A stretch of 64,000 nucleotides of DNA from an uncultured Mobiluncus sp. GTDB lineage: Bacteria > Actinomycetota > Actinomycetes > Actinomycetales > Actinomycetaceae. Positions within the stretch are counted from its first letter, which is position 1. Each line of letters opens with the position of its first letter. Below the pieces are notes generated by a model. It saw nothing but the letters and a program-made list of their open reading frames with translations, was not told the origin of the DNA and ran no database searches. The position numbers were made by a program, and so were the translations under genes. Location: contig NZ_CAMUES010000005.1 of the NCBI RefSeq assembly GCF_947087965.1, forward strand, positions 62,001-126,000, given 5' to 3'. Below, piece by piece: positions 60,995-64,000 of this stretch.

Positions 60995-62350
60995 ATGAGC
61001 GATGAAGACAAGAATAAGACAGGACAACGAAAAATCTGTAAATCAAAGGCAGGCAAGGTCAATCCGGACAACAAGCCGGAGGTGGCCCCGCCCTTTGATT
61101 TGGATTCACAGCAGGACACGGTTTCCTTGGCTGACCTGGCTACCGCCGCCAGCCAGGCGGATTACGACGCCATGTGCGCAGGCAAGAGTTTTGCCGAACT
61201 CATAGAGTTCTGTGGCGGTGACCCTAACCTGACACAGTCGCACGGAAAACTGAAGGCATCCGACTTTGTGGCACAAACTCCACATTCGGAACCTGATGCG
61301 TTCGCCGAGTTTGTTGCCACCATGAGGGTTGACCCGTATGTTGATGGGCACATAACAGTTTCCATTGTTGCGCTCAAAGCGGGATGCATTTTGGCCAAGG
61401 TTCGGCAGGACGGCGAAGCCATAGAGTATTGGAATCCGGACAGTCTGGCACACAACCCTGATGGCGAGGACCAATACATTGGCCCACTTGAAATGATTTG
61501 GATAAATCTGGTTGAAGCGGATGCGCATGAGCGTCGCGAGGAGGTTTGGGAGGAAGACTATAAGGCCGCGCCATGGGCGGACCTGCCGTTTCCCATGCAG
61601 CAATGCGAACGGACGGAAAACGGTATCGATGATAGCTGGACGTTCAAATCAAATGTGGAGGATTTTCATAACGCGCAGGAAATCGCTGCTTTTCTGAATG
61701 ACATTCCGGACTCTCAAGTGGAATTCGAGGTTTACCCCTTGCTCAATGCCCCCGCTGAAGGCGATGTGGCGCATTCTATAGCAAGGCCCTACTTCTATAC
61801 CCGCGTATGCGAACACCTTGATGTCGAACCAATGCGTCTGAATCACTTTAAGCGTGTCCGGATGCGGATGGCAGGCTACGAGGGAAACGGGATTCAAGGA
61901 ATTGAGCCCACGATGCCGTTCCGCACATTCCTGGCAATGCGGTTAGAAGATGGCAGCCTGGCGAGGATTTATTCCCGAATCGGTCTAAATTATCCGGAAC
62001 TCAAGCATTACTTCGGTTCCGCAAATTCGGATTCTGCTGGCGTGTTTTACCTTGTAAAGCCCAAAGAAACGCAAACAGGGATGCTTATCCCCTCCAAAAA
62101 AGCCGTACTGAAGATTGAAAACAATCTTGACATCAATGAAGCGGAAATCATCGTAGAAGACATACGTTACTTCCAAGGTGAAGCGCGATTACAGCGTGCT
62201 TTCGATATGCGCTGGGGCGAATGGCGAATGCCGGACATAGATATTTCCGATGACATCGCCGAGACTGAGGCCCAAAAAACCATCGACCTTCTGGATTACA
62301 TGCGGGACAACCAGGCAAGGCTCGGCATGCATATTGTGGATTTCGAATAA
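60995..62350 (+). CDS. Unrecognised island protein, 451 aa
   Basis: 451 residues with a strong GGAGG ribosome-binding site. The first 30 residues are charged and lysine-rich. The rest is acidic and mixed alpha/beta with no signal, membrane helix or motif I know. Conserved-looking stretches are FAEFVATMRVDPYVDGH, GCILAKVRQDGEAIEYWNPD, FEVYPLLNAPAEGDVAHSIA and AEIIVEDIRYFQGEARLQRAFDMRW. It lies 47 bases after the nucleotidyltransferase-like gene and 27 before another unknown gene. It may be a plasmid- or phage-type replication, packaging or defence protein; the sequence does not say. Confidence 0.6.
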   Translation: MSDEDKNKTGQRKICKSKAGKVNPDNKPEVAPPFDLDSQQDTVSLADLATAASQADYDAMCAGKSFAELIEFCGGDPNLTQSHGKLKASDFVAQTPHSEPDAFAEFVATMRVDPYVDGHITVSIVALKAGCILAKVRQDGEAIEYWNPDSLAHNPDGEDQYIGPLEMIWINLVEADAHERREEVWEEDYKAAPWADLPFPMQQCERTENGIDDSWTFKSNVEDFHNAQEIAAFLNDIPDSQVEFEVYPLLNAPAEGDVAHSIARPYFYTRVCEHLDVEPMRLNHFKRVRMRMAGYEGNGIQGIEPTMPFRTFLAMRLEDGSLARIYSRIGLNYPELKHYFGSANSDSAGVFYLVKPKETQTGMLIPSKKAVLKIENNLDINEAEIIVEDIRYFQGEARLQRAFDMRWGEWRMPDIDISDDIAETEAQKTIDLLDYMRDNQARLGMHIVDFE

Positions 62351-62377
62351 TGGGCTGCTACAGGTAAGGAGAGAACA

Positions 62378-63148
62378 ATGACAACGGCTACGTTGAAACC
62401 GAAAATGATTGAAGAAGAGATGGAGCTTATCTTCTTTGAAGATAAGCTTCATCATGACGACGTCGATTTTCCGCCTATTGAAAAAATGGAGCGCAAGGGT
62501 GGCTCCAGGCGGTGTGAATGGAACTTGGTTAAGCCTTGCACCGAGGAAGCTACCATGTTCTATGACGTGACCACGACTGATTATTTTGCCGACGATATCG
62601 ACGAAGCGACGCATGTTTCAAGAACCTGCCTGTGCCCACGTCACTTCGTTTACCGAATGCGCTCACTTATCGAGATTCGTATGCGACTTTGGGAAAGGCC
62701 CGGTGAGCGACTGATTGACTGGGTTGACCGCTACGGATTTCTTTCCGAACCACATTCAGCAAAACCATTGAAAGAACGGCTGAAGGAAAATCCCTTGAAC
62801 CTCGAAGACCATCAGACCATTGATGGTGTCGAGTGCGACGCCTATGGCTTTCCCCTGGGTGTAGCTGCCGCTTTGGAGCGCGGGACGGCGCGTCGAACAC
62901 ATTCGAATCTTCCGCCGAACTGGATAAGCATCATCGATGAACTTGACCGGGAACTGTCGAAAGTGGATCCAAACTACGAGCTCAAGTCCGTAGCCAACGT
63001 CAAAGGACAGCTGCGCTACCCGGCACACATTGCAGGCTGGCGCACGGAGCCGAACCAAAGGGACGACCCAGAATTCAAGCAGAAAAATGCCGAGTTTCGC
63101 CGCATTATTAAGGAATACACACGCCGTATCCGCAAGCTCCGACTCTGA
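62378..63148 (+). CDS. Unrecognised island protein with possible Cys zinc site
   Basis: 256 residues behind AAGGAGAG. A run of Cys residues (RRCEWNLVKPCTEEATMF, then RTCLCPRHFVYRM) could hold a zinc ion: C-x8-C, later C-x-C and a His. The C-terminal third is basic and helical (FKQKNAEFRRIIKEYTRRIRKLRL), suggesting nucleic-acid contact. No family is recognised. It follows the 451-residue unknown in the same transcript and precedes a truncated adenine methylase gene, fitting a mobile-element context. Confidence 0.6.
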   Translation: MTTATLKPKMIEEEMELIFFEDKLHHDDVDFPPIEKMERKGGSRRCEWNLVKPCTEEATMFYDVTTTDYFADDIDEATHVSRTCLCPRHFVYRMRSLIEIRMRLWERPGERLIDWVDRYGFLSEPHSAKPLKERLKENPLNLEDHQTIDGVECDAYGFPLGVAAALERGTARRTHSNLPPNWISIIDELDRELSKVDPNYELKSVANVKGQLRYPAHIAGWRTEPNQRDDPEFKQKNAEFRRIIKEYTRRIRKLRL

Positions 63149-63232
63149 ACTACAGACACTCGACTTGAGAACATTCAAGTGTTTAGTTATTAAGACGACT
63201 ATACTTTTGCTGAGAGGAATGTGAGCACTCAT

Positions 63233-63300
63233 ATGAAGCCAATGGTGAAGTACAGGGGTGGAAAAACTAAGGAAATCCCTGAAATGTTACTGAAGCGTAC
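63233..63300 (+). pseudogene. 5' fragment of D12-class DNA adenine methylase gene
   Basis: From the ATG at 63233, the frame reads MKPMVKYRGGKTKEIPEML, the characteristic start of D12-class N6-adenine methyltransferases (KPxxKYRGGK motif that binds S-adenosylmethionine). After about 20 codons the family match stops where IS3-family sequence begins (near 63296); the frame then ends at TGA 63350-63352. The remainder of the gene may lie beyond the element, outside the window. Confidence 0.65.
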
Positions 63301-64000
63301 TGGGTTTTGTTCCGCTTCTTATGTGGGTGCTAGTTGTTTAGCATGGGTTTGATTGTAGCGGGTTATCACCTCCTCGGGGGTGGAATAGTTCAGGGATTCG
63401 TGAAGGCGGGTATTGTTCCACCAGTAAACCCAGTTCATGGTGGCGAACTCGACCTCGGACAGGGTTTCCCAGGTTTGCGAATAGATCAGTTCGGTCTTAT
63501 ATAAACCATTTACGGTCTCTGCCAGGTCGTTATCGTAGGTGTCTCCCACGGTTCCGGTAGAAGGTTTTATACCGTAATCAGTGAGTTTGTCGTTATAGGC
63601 AATGGAGGTGTACTGGCTACCGTGATCGCAATGATGCACCAGGCCTGCAAGATTGTCTCTTGCTAGGGCTATGGCCTGCTCGAGTGCTTGCAGGGGCAGT
63701 ACCTCGGTTTTCATTGATGACCGGGTAGCCCACCCCACAATCTTTCGAGAATACACATCGGTTACGAACGCTATATAAACAAAACCAGAAAGAGTACGAA
63801 CGTAGGTAATATCTGCTACCCACAACCTGTTAGGCCTATCTGCGCTAAACTGGCGATTAACTAGATTCGGGCGTGCACCAGGGGCCTTAGAAGGACGGGT
63901 AGTAACTGGTCTGCGTCCCCTACACGCTCCGCAAATCCCGGCCAGACGCATCAATCTGCCAGTTTGTTCCTGCCCGATATCCCATCCAGTCCGGCGCATA
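63296..64000 (-). mobile_element. IS3-family insertion sequence, partial (runs off window)
   Basis: The transposase reads leftward and its 3' end lies just inside the element boundary, placed near the GTACTGGG at 63296 where the methylase frame is broken. The other end, orfA and the start of orfB lie beyond 64000. The exact terminal inverted repeat cannot be set from one end. Confidence 0.75.
63319..63999 (-). CDS. IS3-family transposase OrfB, C-terminal part
   Basis: 226 residues visible, entering from the window edge. The integrase core is clear: RLWVADITYVRTLSGFVYIA (first Asp), LVHHCDHGSQYTS (second Asp) and DNDLAETVNGLYKTELI (Glu), followed by WVYWWNNTRLHESLNYSTPEE. The IS150/IS3 group is most similar in pattern. 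It is normally made as an OrfAB fusion by frameshifting. The gene looks intact over the visible part. Confidence 0.93.
   Translation of the reverse strand: MRRTGWDIGQEQTGRLMRLAGICGACRGRRPVTTRPSKAPGARPNLVNRQFSADRPNRLWVADITYVRTLSGFVYIAFVTDVYSRKIVGWATRSSMKTEVLPLQALEQAIALARDNLAGLVHHCDHGSQYTSIAYNDKLTDYGIKPSTGTVGDTYDNDLAETVNGLYKTELIYSQTWETLSEVEFATMNWVYWWNNTRLHESLNYSTPEEVITRYNQTHAKQLAPT

Overview
The window looks like chromosome from an anaerobic or facultative, moderately GC-rich actinobacterium. Supporting signs are a WhiB regulator, a DUF4244/TadE-type Tad pilus locus, the coproporphyrin-dependent heme route with ChdC, an actinobacterial class A penicillin-binding protein, a GlxR-like Crp/Fnr regulator, and many GTG/TTG starts and GTGA/ATGA gene overlaps. 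A methyl-accepting chemotaxis protein, a pyruvate:ferredoxin oxidoreductase and a CW_binding_2/CAP surface protein point to a motile anaerobe of the Actinomycetaceae, Mobiluncus-like. That genus guess is inference only.

Layout. 1-4.7 kb: DASS dicarboxylate transporter, chemoreceptor, multi-pass acyltransferase-like protein. 4.8-8.1 kb: a small sensory module with a 45-codon Cys-rich peptide gene, a six-helix histidine kinase and a NarL-type response regulator on the minus strand. It is divergent from two proteins of unknown function (one secreted), and a near-perfect 20-bp dyad sits exactly midway between the two -10-like boxes. 8.2-14.6 kb: diaminopimelate dehydrogenase with a long insertion, then porGABD-like genes whose last member fuses a GltD-type flavoprotein to a ferredoxin. 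14.8-19.7 kb: a small helical protein coupled to an alpha/beta hydrolase, a CW_binding_2/CAP surface protein and a YgjP-type metallopeptidase. 19.8-34.1 kb: heme biosynthesis (hemA, a cpfC-chdC fusion, hemE, cgoX, hemC, hemD, hemB, hemL) plus purB, interrupted by vapBC and an AT-rich lipoprotein gene. 34.2-38.6 kb: CopZ, a CopA with its metal-binding domain in an unusual place, and a DHA2 transporter. 38.7-43.7 kb: Tad pilus operon, including a TadB-TadC fusion. 43.8-51 kb: two membrane proteins, a Crp/Fnr regulator, a DUF4177-like small protein, WhiB and PonA.

51-64 kb is a rearranged, mobile region. A metallophosphoesterase gene is followed by a second copy of its 3' half, about 4 kb downstream, fused in frame to the start of an IS21 istA. 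Between the two copies are the facing ends of two IS21 remnants enclosing a divergent MFS/TetR pair with a perfect 29-bp operator. Beyond lies an island with a HipA-like kinase, small companion ORFs, a phosphoesterase, an HTH/nucleotidyltransferase pair, two proteins I do not recognise, and the start of a D12-class adenine methylase cut by an IS3-family element that runs off the window.

The part most likely to be an undescribed system is the peptide-kinase-regulator-dyad-secreted protein module at 4.8-8.1 kb. It has the architecture of a peptide-signalling circuit, but its function is inferred from layout and motifs only. I saw no tRNA, rRNA, CRISPR array or recognisable riboswitch.
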